A stretch of DNA of 16,701 nucleotides from a bacterium (GCA_028278125.1 JANQEY010000068.1:1-16701); one strand, 5' to 3'; counted from the first letter of the stretch, positions 5,598-13,894 are shown. Translations and numbers: made by a program. The notes: a model not told the origin generated them from the letters alone.

Positions 5598-5670
5598 CTC
5601 CTCGGGAGGGACTTGAACCCCCAACCTAGTGGTTAACAGCCACCCGCTCTGCCAATTGAGCTACCGAGGA
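5598..5670 (-). tRNA. tRNA-Asn(GTT)
   Basis: 73 nucleotides that fold as a complete cloverleaf. The acceptor strands are TCCTCGG and CCGAGGA with discriminator G, the D stem is GCTC/GAGC, and the anticodon stem is GGTGG/CCACT with one G-T pair. The anticodon loop is CTGTTAA (anticodon GTT), and the T stem is GGGGG/CCCTC with loop TTCAAGT. CCA is not encoded; the next bases are C-A-T, and that A-T begins the ATG of the GIY-YIG gene. Sequence and discriminator agree with bacterial tRNA-Asn. Two 3'-half copies lie downstream at 5303-5362 and 4930-5010. Confidence 0.95.
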
Positions 5671-5703
5671 ATAATTCTAATTCTTTTCAATTAACGAGCC
5701 TCA

Positions 5704-5732
5704 AAATTAAGGCGAGCTCCTCAACTTTGCAA
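5704..5732 (-). promoter_or_regulatory. candidate promoter for tRNA-Asn
   Basis: On the minus strand TTGCAA (5727-5732), 17 bases and TAATTT (5704-5709) form a plausible -35/-10 pair. Transcription would start about 25 bases before the tRNA. It lies in the 140-base gap after the LolA-like gene. A TAGAAT nearer the tRNA is too close to its first base to serve. Prediction only. Confidence 0.35.
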
Positions 5733-5810
5733 TAGCCAAAACAGATGATTTCTCTCGTCTTGAGCACACAATGTTAATATTCAAAACCAGGTTTTCTAGT
5801 CGGTAAAAAA

Positions 5811-6539
5811 TTATTGTTCCAGCTCTTCTTTTGTGAACGTCTCTTCCGGGAATGACATCCCGAACTTTATCTTCTCTACTTCGAACCGTGTCCATTTATT
5901 TTCAACCAGTCGTGAACGGATTTCCGAAATTACGGGAAATGTACGATCCCCGAACGATTCCATTTTGATCGTACGAATCTCTTTAATCGGAACATCACCA
6001 ACACCGCTGTTGATTGTTAGCAGAGGTACAGATGTAGCCTTGTCAATAATTATCTCACGGTATGGATAGCTTACGGTCATATCTTTGGCTACCATCTTGA
6101 TAGTCACAGTCGAATCGGTCTCCCCGGTTATTTCGGCGTTATACTTGTCCCGCCAGGTCGAGCTTTCGGTCATGTCCTCAAATGTCATATCCCCACCCTG
6201 GACACCTTCACGCAACATATGACCCTGGATCTGCATTGTCCTGTCCACGCGTGGGAAATATATCCAGAGGACATCATGACGTTTCAAATACCTGGTTCCC
6301 TTATCCCGTTGGGGTTCCTGGTATTCTATCAGGGCAAAACGATCCTCTTCAACTTTGCTTGTCAGTCTAAAAATTCGTTCTTTACCATTTGGAAGATGAA
6401 CAGTCATTTTAGAAACAGACTCAGCGGTTTTATAGACCATATTCTGATCTACACGCCCAAGCCACTCTTCTGCAGTCTGCGCTGAACAGAATCCGGTGAC
6501 AATAAGGCAACATATAATTAACAGTATCGAGAATTTCAT
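5811..6539 (-). CDS. LolA-like outer membrane lipoprotein-sorting protein
   Basis: 242 residues with an N-terminal signal peptide (hydrophobic residues 4-17, likely cut after SA at 19-20 before QTAEEW), so it is exported to the periplasm. The mature part matches the LolA-like family annotated as outer membrane lipoprotein-sorting proteins (PF17131 type). Features are LTSKVEEDRFALIEYQEP, then a GTRYLKRHDVLWIYFPRVDR-like segment, GGDMTFEDM and PYREIIIDK; these proteins form an open beta-barrel-like cup that carries acylated cargo. It is the last gene of an operon with two FtsX-type permeases and an ATPase, 26 bases after the second permease. That context suggests it receives a lipid or lipoprotein released by the ABC complex. 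The cargo is not known from sequence, and only a weak GGAA ribosome site precedes the ATG. Confidence 0.85.
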   Translation of the reverse strand: MKFSILLIICCLIVTGFCSAQTAEEWLGRVDQNMVYKTAESVSKMTVHLPNGKERIFRLTSKVEEDRFALIEYQEPQRDKGTRYLKRHDVLWIYFPRVDRTMQIQGHMLREGVQGGDMTFEDMTESSTWRDKYNAEITGETDSTVTIKMVAKDMTVSYPYREIIIDKATSVPLLTINSGVGDVPIKEIRTIKMESFGDRTFPVISEIRSRLVENKWTRFEVEKIKFGMSFPEETFTKEELEQ

Positions 6540-6565
6540 TTTAATATTCCATTCTGCCTGGTATT

Positions 6566-7807
6566 CTATTCAGCCCTGATAGCGACAGCAGGCTGCAGAC
6601 GGACTGCCACCCTTGCCGGGTACCATGCAGCGAGTACAGAAACAATCAACCCGAAAATTCCTGCCTGAACAGCAGTGAATATATTTGGTGTCGTGTAAAT
6701 TATCGGTTTCATGGGAAACTCGATGGAGTCGAATGCAGCGGAAAAATCTATCCCATGATGGCCAAAATACAACGAGACGGCCATACCAAGAATCAATCCA
6801 CCGATAGTACTGACAACCCCTATAGACAGTGATTCAACCATAATCAGTCTCAGGATGGTTCCCTGACCGAAACCAAGGGCACGGAGGGTGCCCAACTCCC
6901 TTGTACGTTCCATCACTGACATAAGGACAGTATTTATAACTGTTGCCAGAGCTACAATTCCAAGCAGGATCATCATTATCATCGTAGCGAAATTCGCCGG
7001 TTGGACAACCTCGTAAAAGTGCCCCTGCTTTTGCCATGGAACCACCGATAAATCATCTCTACCATAATCACTGATCAGTTTCTGTAAAGTGTCTGCCACG
7101 GCGATAGACATTTCCATGCCATCATCTACACGACAGACAATCTCCAGTGCAGAATTCTCCATTGCCAGTTGCTGTTGTGCAGAGTAGAGGGGAACGTAGA
7201 AAGTTTTACGATCGACTGTATTAATCCCCGATCGAGTCAATCCCGCAACTGTGTATACACCCGGTCCGAATCCTCCATAAATATCACTGGCAACCATAAA
7301 CAGTTCATCACCCACACCCAGTTGGAGGTCTTTTGCCAGTTTATCACCCAGCAGGATCCCATCTGAACTGTCATTAGGTAAAGAACCTTCAACTATCCAT
7401 TCACCCAGGTTCATCAGTTCCTTTTCCGCAGATGGCACCATCGCTATTCCCATCGCAGGAATAGTTCCACCAGGTTTATTCAATAGTACACCGAACCGGA
7501 TACGTGGAGCTGTAGAAGTTACCCCCGGTGTTTCACTTACCAGCTTCACAAGAGGATCAAGATCCTGGATACCCTTATCGAGGGGGATAGGACGTGCGCG
7601 GTTTACCGCGTCATGGGGCATAATCTTCACATGGCCCGCTTCAAGGCGAATAAAACCGTCGAACATACTCTCCACAATTCCACTCATGTAAGCATCGAGG
7701 AATGTTATCGAAGCCACCGCAATTCCAATTGCCAGGCTTGTTAATAAAGTTCTGCCAGGACGTCTACGGGTATTTCGCAGGGCAAGATAAATCATTCGGG
7801 TGCTCAT
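6566..7807 (-). CDS. ABC transporter permease, FtsX/LolC-MacB type (second permease)
   Basis: 413 residues with the FtsX/MacB arrangement. There is one N-terminal membrane helix (about 20-42), then a periplasmic domain of about 230 residues (MacB-PCD-like, with EGSLPND and GILLGDKLAKDLQLGVGD). Three C-terminal helices follow (about 275-298, 320-350 and 375-400). The cytoplasmic segment ERTRELGTLRALGFGQGTI after the second helix is the conserved region that couples such permeases to their ATPase. Its ATG overlaps the stop of the preceding permease by four bases (ATGA), indicating translational coupling. With the partner permease at 7804-9030 it would form the heterodimeric membrane core, as LolC and LolE do. 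This type works mechanically on periplasmic substrates rather than moving them through the inner membrane; the exact substrate here is unknown. Confidence 0.88.
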   Translation of the reverse strand: MSTRMIYLALRNTRRRPGRTLLTSLAIGIAVASITFLDAYMSGIVESMFDGFIRLEAGHVKIMPHDAVNRARPIPLDKGIQDLDPLVKLVSETPGVTSTAPRIRFGVLLNKPGGTIPAMGIAMVPSAEKELMNLGEWIVEGSLPNDSSDGILLGDKLAKDLQLGVGDELFMVASDIYGGFGPGVYTVAGLTRSGINTVDRKTFYVPLYSAQQQLAMENSALEIVCRVDDGMEMSIAVADTLQKLISDYGRDDLSVVPWQKQGHFYEVVQPANFATMIMMILLGIVALATVINTVLMSVMERTRELGTLRALGFGQGTILRLIMVESLSIGVVSTIGGLILGMAVSLYFGHHGIDFSAAFDSIEFPMKPIIYTTPNIFTAVQAGIFGLIVSVLAAWYPARVAVRLQPAVAIRAE

Positions 7808-9030
7808 AATTTGCCCTCCCTCAACGCTCGTACAACTTCACCCCTGGCGGCAGTTCTCGCTGATCCCCAGCTTGCAAAAATCGATAAGGCCAGAGAGAAG
7901 AGGAAGGTCATAATGATACTGCCGGTCTGGATTGTGGGATAGATGGCGTCACGGATAGGAATTCCAATATCGATATCTTCGTAGGGTTTCATACTGAAGC
8001 CTTTGATCGCGAACAGTTCCGTAGCCACAACGCCCAGAAGAACTCCCACAATTCCAGCTATAATTCCCAGGAGCATTCCCTCGAAAAAGAACATTCGTCC
8101 GATAGTCCCGCGTGTAAATCCAAGTGCTCGCAACGCTCCTATTTCACGAGTGCGTTCATGAACCGACATTACCATCGTATTGGCAATCCCGACCGCAGCC
8201 ATCAGGGCCAGGATACCGATAATTATCCAGGTACCGATTTTTCTGATCATTATCAGGGAGAGGAAATCCTGCGCCAGGTCTTCCCAGGTAAACCAATCAT
8301 ATCCGGGAAATTTTTCACGCAGAATTTTCCTGTTTGAAATCGACTTATTTATCGAGGGAATTTTGGTAGCCAATTCAGTCGCGCTACCAGGGAGTAACGC
8401 CATCTCTTGTGCCAGTTCCATTGAAACAAATATTGATAATTGGTCAGCTTTCGGATGGCCTGTCCTCAATATCCCGCTGACCGGCAGCATTCTAGGATTC
8501 CACGCTCCCGGCGCGCTGCGTACAAGGATAGTAACCATCTCACCAACTTCTACCTTGACATCCTTCGCCAACCGTTCACCGATGAGGACAGACGGTTCAC
8601 CATTGTTAATCGTTTCACCTAGCATCACGGCGTTCAGTGTTTCAAAAACCTCCAGATCTTTTTTGGGATCAACACCCGTAACACGGACAAATAATTCTTC
8701 AGTTCCGCGGATCAGTTTCCCTGACATCTCCAGGCGGGGAGTGGCAGTACATCCTTCCAATGACGACTCAATCGAATCGATTAATCCGTCGTTACACTTG
8801 AACGCATATTCCAGCCCGGGAAAATCTTCATCCATGTATGCGTGGGCGTAAGCCTTGATATGGGCAGTATCAAACTTGATAAAATTGCTCACCGCCTGTT
8901 CGATCATCCCGTCAAGGAATCCGAAAGAGAACACCATCACCATCAGTGCGATAGCCAGTGCAAGCGAGGCGAGGAATGACCGCCGTTTATTCCGCCTCAG
9001 GTTTCGTAGTGCCAGGCGGAAAGACATCAT
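7804..9030 (-). CDS. ABC transporter permease, FtsX/LolC-MacB type (first permease)
   Basis: 408 residues in the same layout as its downstream partner: an N-terminal helix (about 20-42, LASLALAIALMVMVFSFGF), a periplasmic domain, then three C-terminal helices. The coupling segment HERTREIGALRALGFTRGTI follows the second helix. The periplasmic domain contains PSVLIGERLAKDVKVEVGE, equivalent to the GILLGDKLAKDLQLGVGD of the partner, so the two are diverged paralogues. The ATG overlaps the ATPase stop by four bases and the stop overlaps the next ATG by four, so the three genes are translationally coupled. The C-terminal ARGEVVRALREGKL is a typical cytoplasmic tail in this family. Confidence 0.88.
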   Translation of the reverse strand: MMSFRLALRNLRRNKRRSFLASLALAIALMVMVFSFGFLDGMIEQAVSNFIKFDTAHIKAYAHAYMDEDFPGLEYAFKCNDGLIDSIESSLEGCTATPRLEMSGKLIRGTEELFVRVTGVDPKKDLEVFETLNAVMLGETINNGEPSVLIGERLAKDVKVEVGEMVTILVRSAPGAWNPRMLPVSGILRTGHPKADQLSIFVSMELAQEMALLPGSATELATKIPSINKSISNRKILREKFPGYDWFTWEDLAQDFLSLIMIRKIGTWIIIGILALMAAVGIANTMVMSVHERTREIGALRALGFTRGTIGRMFFFEGMLLGIIAGIVGVLLGVVATELFAIKGFSMKPYEDIDIGIPIRDAIYPTIQTGSIIMTFLFSLALSIFASWGSARTAARGEVVRALREGKL

Positions 9031-9707
9031 GACGATATCCTCCCATCAACCATCTCGATATGTGATTCAACCCGATCAAGTACACGTGGATCATGGGTTG
9101 AGAGAATAAACGCAGTTCCCAGTTCATCACGCATCTTTTTCATCAGGTCAACAATAGCTACACCGGTCTCACCGTCAAGGTTAGCTGTCGGTTCATCAGC
9201 GAGGACAATTGGTGGACGTTTCACGAGCGCACGAGCGACCGCCACCCTCTGCTGCTGTCCACCGGACAGCCTGTTCGGCAGACGGTTTACCATGTCTTCC
9301 AATCCTACAAGTTTGAGCATTTCGAAAGCAGTCTTTCTACGTGATTCCCTGGTATATCCAGGCAGGATTTCCAGCGCCAGCTCAACGTTCTCCTGGGCTG
9401 TTATCACAGGTACAAGGTTAAACTGCTGGAAGATGAAACCTATCCGTTCTCTACGTAAACGGGTACGTTTTCCTTCGTCCATTCCCTCGAGAACATGTCC
9501 CTCGATTTCCACGTGTCCTGAATTGGGAACATCCAGCGCACCGATCATGTTCAGCAGCGTTGTTTTCCCACTACCCGACGGTCCTGCCAGGGTAAGGAAG
9601 GCTTGCTTTGGTACATCAAGGTCAACGCCATCTAATGCCCGGACGCGTCCTTCGTCATAAGTTTTGACAACGTTTCGAGCGTGTACCACGAGGTTGTTAC
9701 CGTCCAT
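9027..9707 (-). CDS. ABC transporter ATP-binding protein, LolD/MacB type
   Basis: 226 residues, normal for LolD-type ATPases. Every nucleotide-binding motif is intact: Walker A GPSGSGKTT (42-50), Q loop in FQQFNLVP (93-100), signature LSGGQQQR (147-154), Walker B IVLADEP with catalytic Glu (167-173), D loop ANLD (175-178) and switch His205 in STHDP. It powers the two FtsX-type permeases encoded downstream. The start overlaps the end of the regulator gene by 11 bases, and its GGAGAG ribosome site lies within that gene, so the operon begins with the regulator. The Q-loop and FNLVP segment are those of the LolD/MacB/FtsE group of mechanotransmission transporters. Confidence 0.93.
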   Translation of the reverse strand: MDGNNLVVHARNVVKTYDEGRVRALDGVDLDVPKQAFLTLAGPSGSGKTTLLNMIGALDVPNSGHVEIEGHVLEGMDEGKRTRLRRERIGFIFQQFNLVPVITAQENVELALEILPGYTRESRRKTAFEMLKLVGLEDMVNRLPNRLSGGQQQRVAVARALVKRPPIVLADEPTANLDGETGVAIVDLMKKMRDELGTAFILSTHDPRVLDRVESHIEMVDGRISS

Positions 9708-10209
9708 GCCAACTCTCCTTCCTCGATTTCTGCTCTTCCCACCTGTCCAGCATCGCAGGGAATTCTTCTATCATAAAAGCGTAAAAATCACGCATCTCTT
9801 TAATTCGATCCAGGGTGCTTTCCGGCTGGTCGGATAATTCTTCTAGTCCCTCGTCAGCGATATCGACAAACGGCTGCATCACCTGTGAACGTACCCGCAT
9901 GATTGTACTCCAGCCACCATTACTGAATCGCCAGTATTTTTTCCGCTCACCGGGAATAGCAACCCGTTCGATAATTTTTGTGCCCTGCAAAAACCTTGTC
10001 TGTGTACTGATACTACCCAGGCTTCCACCCGTAAGTTTCGCCAGTTCCTCTGCAGACAAATAGGGGGGATCGCATATCAGCAGCCATGCGAATATCCGTC
10101 CGGCCATCAACGGCAACCCGATCATCTCAAAAGCGATACACATCTTCTCCACAAACTGCCGTTTTCTCTCATCCACACTTTTTTTCAATCCACTATCCTC
10201 CATAATCAC
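9697..10209 (-). CDS. GbsR/MarR-like winged helix transcriptional regulator
   Basis: 170 residues counted from a GTG at 10209; an ATG two codons later (10203) is an equally good start and neither has a clear ribosome site. The product resembles the GbsR branch (COG1510) of MarR-type regulators. A helix with MIGLPLMAGRIFAWLLICDP leads into a winged helix: LSAEELAKLTGGSLGSISTQ as the helix-turn-helix, then IIERVAIPGERKKYWRF as the wing. A C-terminal helical region (about 110-165) is probably for dimerisation. It is the first gene of the ABC/LolA-like operon and overlaps the ATPase gene. An inverted repeat covering its likely -35 region (10235-10252) suggests that it represses its own operon. 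The ligand is unknown. Confidence 0.8.
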   Translation of the reverse strand: MIMEDSGLKKSVDERKRQFVEKMCIAFEMIGLPLMAGRIFAWLLICDPPYLSAEELAKLTGGSLGSISTQTRFLQGTKIIERVAIPGERKKYWRFSNGGWSTIMRVRSQVMQPFVDIADEGLEELSDQPESTLDRIKEMRDFYAFMIEEFPAMLDRWEEQKSRKESWHGR

Positions 10210-10215
10210 TTATAC

Positions 10216-10244
10216 AATCTAATTGTTTCATTTATTTCAGTCAA
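10216..10244 (-). promoter_or_regulatory. candidate promoter of the regulator/ABC/LolA-like operon
   Basis: On the minus strand TTGACT (10239-10244), 17 bases and TAGATT (10216-10221) match a sigma-70 promoter well. The predicted start is at or a few bases before the GTG/ATG of the regulator, so the transcript would have almost no leader. That agrees with the missing ribosome site. Confidence 0.5.
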
Positions 10245-10252
10245 TACTGAAA
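10235..10252. promoter_or_regulatory. inverted repeat overlapping the -35 element, likely operator
   Basis: TTTCAGT (10235-10241) and ACTGAAA (10246-10252) are perfect arms around CAAT. The -35 hexamer TTGACT lies inside. Outer TTCATT (10227-10232) and AATGAA (10264-10269) add a looser, not quite centred second pair. The size and position suit a dimeric MarR/GbsR-type repressor. Binding by the adjacent regulator is an inference. Confidence 0.5.
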
Positions 10253-10335
10253 TTACAAAAATCAATGAAGCTCGATAGCTGAATTTCGTTTGGCTGATGA
10301 AAATAATTGGAGGTTACTTCGGGAAATATTTATTA

Positions 10336-10369
10336 TTTACCGGGTAATAGTTAACTAATACTTGGTAAA
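10336..10369. promoter_or_regulatory. inverted repeat upstream of the secreted repeat-protein genes
   Basis: TTTACC (10336-10341) and GGTAAA (10364-10369) flank a nearly symmetrical core centred on AGTTAACT (10349-10356). It lies about 65-100 bases before the ATG at 10436, in the AT-rich part of the divergent spacer. It may be an operator for the plus-strand pair of genes. No well-spaced -35/-10 pair was found there. Confidence 0.4.
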
Positions 10370-10435
10370 TTTTCGTATATTATAGTTTACTTAATTATTC
10401 AAATTGATCTGTGAGCTCAAGTCAGGGGATAAAGC

Positions 10436-13400
10436 ATGCGCAATTTACTTCGCTTTTCAAGGTATCCTATCCTTTGGTATATCATGTCGACGGCTTGTTG
10501 TTTTCTTCCAGCAACCAGCATATCTCAAACAACTTTCAGCGACGAAATAATAATTGTTGGACACACCCAATCCCCATATTCTGTACATGCTAACGATATC
10601 GATGGGGATGGATTTTATGACGTACTTTCAGCAACTTATTCTGATGATAAAATAGCCTGGTATGAAAGTATTGATGGTGATGGAAATTTTGGTCAACAGA
10701 GAGTGATAACAGAAGATGCTGAAGGTGCCTATTCTGTATTCAGTATTGACCTCGATAGTGATGAGGATATAGATGTTTTATCGGCATCATGGGATGGAAA
10801 AATCGCATGGTATGAAAATTTGGACGGATCAGGCAATTTTGGTGAACAACAGGTATTGTTTCAAGATGCTGAAGGCGCAGCATATTCAGTATTTAGTAAA
10901 GACTTTGACAACGATGGTGACAATGATATTCTTTACTCATCACAGGAGATTGGCTGGTTCGAAAATACAGATGGGCTCGGAAATTTTGGACCCAGGCAGA
11001 TAATTGATACTATCGGAGCCAGACAAGTATTCAGCGAGGATATTGACGGAGATGGAGATTTTGATGTTCTGGCAGCATCCAGTTCAGCAATTTCCTGGTA
11101 CGAGAATACTAACGGGCAAGGCGATTATAGTGCTCCAATAATTATAACCGATGACGTAAATGGAGGCTATTCTGTATATAGTATTGATTTGGATGGTGAT
11201 GGTGATAATGATGTTCTATCAGCATCAAGGTTTGATAATAAATTTGCATGGTATGAAAACATAGATGGGATTGGTGGATTCGGGGATCAAAACATAATTA
11301 CTACAGGAATAGGTTCTGCATGGTACATATTCAGTATTGATATAGATAATGATGGAGATAATGATGTTCTGGCGAAGTCATTTGGTCAGTTTTGCCTGTA
11401 TGAAAACGTTGATGGAATGGGTCAATTTGTAGTTGAAGCTACCATAACGGCTGACGCAGAAGGCTATGGAACCATTTTCAGTTTAGATCTCGATAATGAT
11501 GGAGATAATGATATTCTAGTCGCTTCTGAAAATAGAAATGAAATTGTGTGGTTTGAAAACATTGATGGTGTTGGAAGTTTTGGTAATCAGATTAATATTA
11601 CAACCGGTATTATGAGTCCAAAATCCGCTGTCAGTTTTGATCTTGATGGTGACGGTGACAATGATGTTATTTCTGCATCAAATTATGATATAATCGGTTG
11701 GTTCGAAAATGTTGATGGTTTCGGAACATTTAGCGATCAACAAATAATAGCTTTGATGGCTGGGTATCCTACTTCGGTCTACTGTGCTGATTTTGATGGT
11801 GATATGGACTTGGATGTTCTTGCTTCCTCTAAAAATGATGATGAAATCGCCTGGTATGAAAATATAGATGGATTAGGGGAATTTGGAGACCAGAACATAA
11901 TTACAACTGGAATGAATCATCCCAATCAAATCTATAGTATTGATTTGGATGGAGATGGTGACAATGATGTTCTATCAGCATCCGGTATTTTAAATAGTAC
12001 AATTGCCTGGTATGAAAACCTAGATGGAAACGGAGATTTTAGTAATCCAAATTTAATAGCTACAAACTTTGATGGGATTACTTCAATATTCAGCATTGAT
12101 CTGGACGGAGATGATGATAATGACATTCTCACATCATATGAGGAAGATTCGAGAATTATATGGTATGAAAATGTAGAAGGTGGCCAACAGCATTTAATTT
12201 CTGATCAAGCTTTTGGAGTTAGAAGTGTTTACAGTGTTGATATAGATGCAGATGGTGATAATGATGTTCTCGCAGCGTTAAACGACGATGATAGAATAAA
12301 TTGGTATGAGAATGAAGATGGTGAAGGAAGTTTTGGTCCTGCACAAATAGTATCGCTAAATGCTGAGGGAGCAGATTGCGTTTATAGTGTTGACCTGGAT
12401 GGTGATGAGGATTTTGATGTGCTTGTGGCTTCCAACGGTAGTTGGAATAATTGGGAAATCAAAATCTCGTGGCATGAGAATACAGATGGATTGGGTAATT
12501 TCGGGGATGAACAACTTATAATCTTAGAAAACAGTGGATCATTCCGGAAGGTATTCAGCGCTGATTTAGATGGTGATGGTGATAATGATATCCTTGCAGT
12601 AGGGAGTAGTAAGATTGTCTGGTTCAGAAATGAATTGTTAGAATTACCGCCTGCTCCTCCCTATCCATTTAATCTCGTTCATCCGGATAGTGGAAGTATG
12701 ATACTATCTCAGGAAGTGATTTTGGGTTGGGAACAGCCTTTCGATCCCAATCATGATATATCTTATTACTTGATTTACGTGTCAGATAGTCTGGACAATC
12801 TTGAGGGTAGCTTTATTGATAGTACAGGTTCATTTGTCACTAACTTCACGTTTACCGGCGAATTTGATACCCAATACTGGTGGACAGTATTGGCACGGGA
12901 TGGTGAGGGTAATGAGACATGGGCTGAGCAGGTTTACAGTTTTACAACAATACATCCGGGATTACCGCCATTGCCGTTTAACCTTCTTCAGCCTGACAGC
13001 GGTTTGGTAATTGATTCAATTGAAGTTGTTTTAGAATGGGAAGAAACTACTGATCCGGATGACAATTTTTCACATTACAGGGTGTTTATATCAGAAAATC
13101 CGGATGAATTGGAAGATAATCTTGCAGGAAATACGACACTAACCAATTTTACTTTTACCGGCGAACTAGTTACCGAATATTGGTGGACGATTTCTGCACA
13201 TGATGACCTGGAAAATGAAACCTGGGCAAACCAGGTAAATAGCTTTTCTATATTTAATGGTCATCCACCCGTTCAGTTTAATCTTCTTAGTCCTGATAGC
13301 GGTGCCGTCTTCGACTCCCTGGTTGTTTTGCTGGAATGGGAAGAATCATCCGATCCTGATGATGATTTCGCATTGTATCGGATTTATGTTTCTGAATATC

Positions 13401-13858
13401 CAGATAGTATCGATAATTTCTGGGTTGGCGGTTCAACTAATACAAGTTTTACCTATACAGGTGAAATTGGCAGAGAATATTGGTGGACTGTTTCAGCCAG
13501 GGATGAACGTAATAATATCACCTGGGCTAACCAAGTATACAGCTTTACAATCGACCTGACATCTGTTGATGAAGTACAGCCGGAAATCCCGACTGAATAT
13601 GAATTAACATCCATCTATCCGAATCCTTTTAACCCGTCAACAACAATCACAATCGGTATGCCGGAAACTTCTTTACTTCAGCTCAATGTCTATAACATCC
13701 TCGGCCAGCATGTTTCAACTCTGGCGAGCAATCAATTCACAGCAGGTTATCACAGCTTTACCCTCGACGGTTCATCATTACCCAGCGGGATTTATTTTGT
13801 CAGCGCCAATGTCAAGGGCAAACTCAACCAGATCAGGAAAGTTGTTCTGATGAAATAA
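10436..13858 (+). CDS. secreted FG-GAP/VCBS-repeat protein with Fn3-like domains and T9SS sorting signal
   Basis: 1140 residues. A signal peptide (hydrophobic to about residue 28, likely cut at SIS/QTT, 30-31) is followed by 14 tandem repeats of about 50 residues (about 50-735). Their consensus is VFSIDLDGDGDNDVLSAS, IAWYEN, DGxGxFG, then a variable strand. The DxDxDGDxD loops should bind calcium, and such repeats form seven-bladed propellers, so 14 repeats suggest two. Three Fn3-like domains follow (starting about 735, 842 and 942), each with EYWWT(V/I)xARD and TWAxQVYSF. The C-terminus (1055-1140) has YPNPFNPSTT, VYNILGQHV and LPSGIYFV, the Por/type IX secretion sorting domain, so the protein should cross the outer membrane and be attached or released there. 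CAGGGG lies seven bases before the ATG. An adhesin or ligand-binding role is inferred; no enzyme domain was seen. Confidence 0.9.
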   Translation: MRNLLRFSRYPILWYIMSTACCFLPATSISQTTFSDEIIIVGHTQSPYSVHANDIDGDGFYDVLSATYSDDKIAWYESIDGDGNFGQQRVITEDAEGAYSVFSIDLDSDEDIDVLSASWDGKIAWYENLDGSGNFGEQQVLFQDAEGAAYSVFSKDFDNDGDNDILYSSQEIGWFENTDGLGNFGPRQIIDTIGARQVFSEDIDGDGDFDVLAASSSAISWYENTNGQGDYSAPIIITDDVNGGYSVYSIDLDGDGDNDVLSASRFDNKFAWYENIDGIGGFGDQNIITTGIGSAWYIFSIDIDNDGDNDVLAKSFGQFCLYENVDGMGQFVVEATITADAEGYGTIFSLDLDNDGDNDILVASENRNEIVWFENIDGVGSFGNQINITTGIMSPKSAVSFDLDGDGDNDVISASNYDIIGWFENVDGFGTFSDQQIIALMAGYPTSVYCADFDGDMDLDVLASSKNDDEIAWYENIDGLGEFGDQNIITTGMNHPNQIYSIDLDGDGDNDVLSASGILNSTIAWYENLDGNGDFSNPNLIATNFDGITSIFSIDLDGDDDNDILTSYEEDSRIIWYENVEGGQQHLISDQAFGVRSVYSVDIDADGDNDVLAALNDDDRINWYENEDGEGSFGPAQIVSLNAEGADCVYSVDLDGDEDFDVLVASNGSWNNWEIKISWHENTDGLGNFGDEQLIILENSGSFRKVFSADLDGDGDNDILAVGSSKIVWFRNELLELPPAPPYPFNLVHPDSGSMILSQEVILGWEQPFDPNHDISYYLIYVSDSLDNLEGSFIDSTGSFVTNFTFTGEFDTQYWWTVLARDGEGNETWAEQVYSFTTIHPGLPPLPFNLLQPDSGLVIDSIEVVLEWEETTDPDDNFSHYRVFISENPDELEDNLAGNTTLTNFTFTGELVTEYWWTISAHDDLENETWANQVNSFSIFNGHPPVQFNLLSPDSGAVFDSLVVLLEWEESSDPDDDFALYRIYVSEYPDSIDNFWVGGSTNTSFTYTGEIGREYWWTVSARDERNNITWANQVYSFTIDLTSVDEVQPEIPTEYELTSIYPNPFNPSTTITIGMPETSLLQLNVYNILGQHVSTLASNQFTAGYHSFTLDGSSLPSGIYFVSANVKGKLNQIRKVVLMK
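10583..12630 (+). repeat. 14 tandem FG-GAP/VCBS-like repeats (first protein)
   Basis: I count 14 copies, most 45-52 residues long, each beginning with V/I-F/Y-S and a D-x-D-G-D-G-D-x-D-V loop. Copy 11 lacks the DGxGxFG segment (it reads VEGGQQHLI), and copy 13 has an insertion (SNGSWNNWEIKISW). The final copy ends in KIVWFRNE, a degenerate closing blade, before the Fn3-like domains. Confidence 0.85.
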
Positions 13859-13894
13859 TTTTGGCAGGACTACTCACTTTAAGGAAATCTATAT

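Noticed and set aside
5707..5895. 62-residue minus-strand frame overlapping the LolA-like C-terminus
   Set aside because: Overlaps a well-supported gene in another frame and contains no family signature.
8180..8851. 223-residue plus-strand frame opposite the first permease
   Set aside because: Antisense of a clear, motif-bearing ABC permease, with no start signals.
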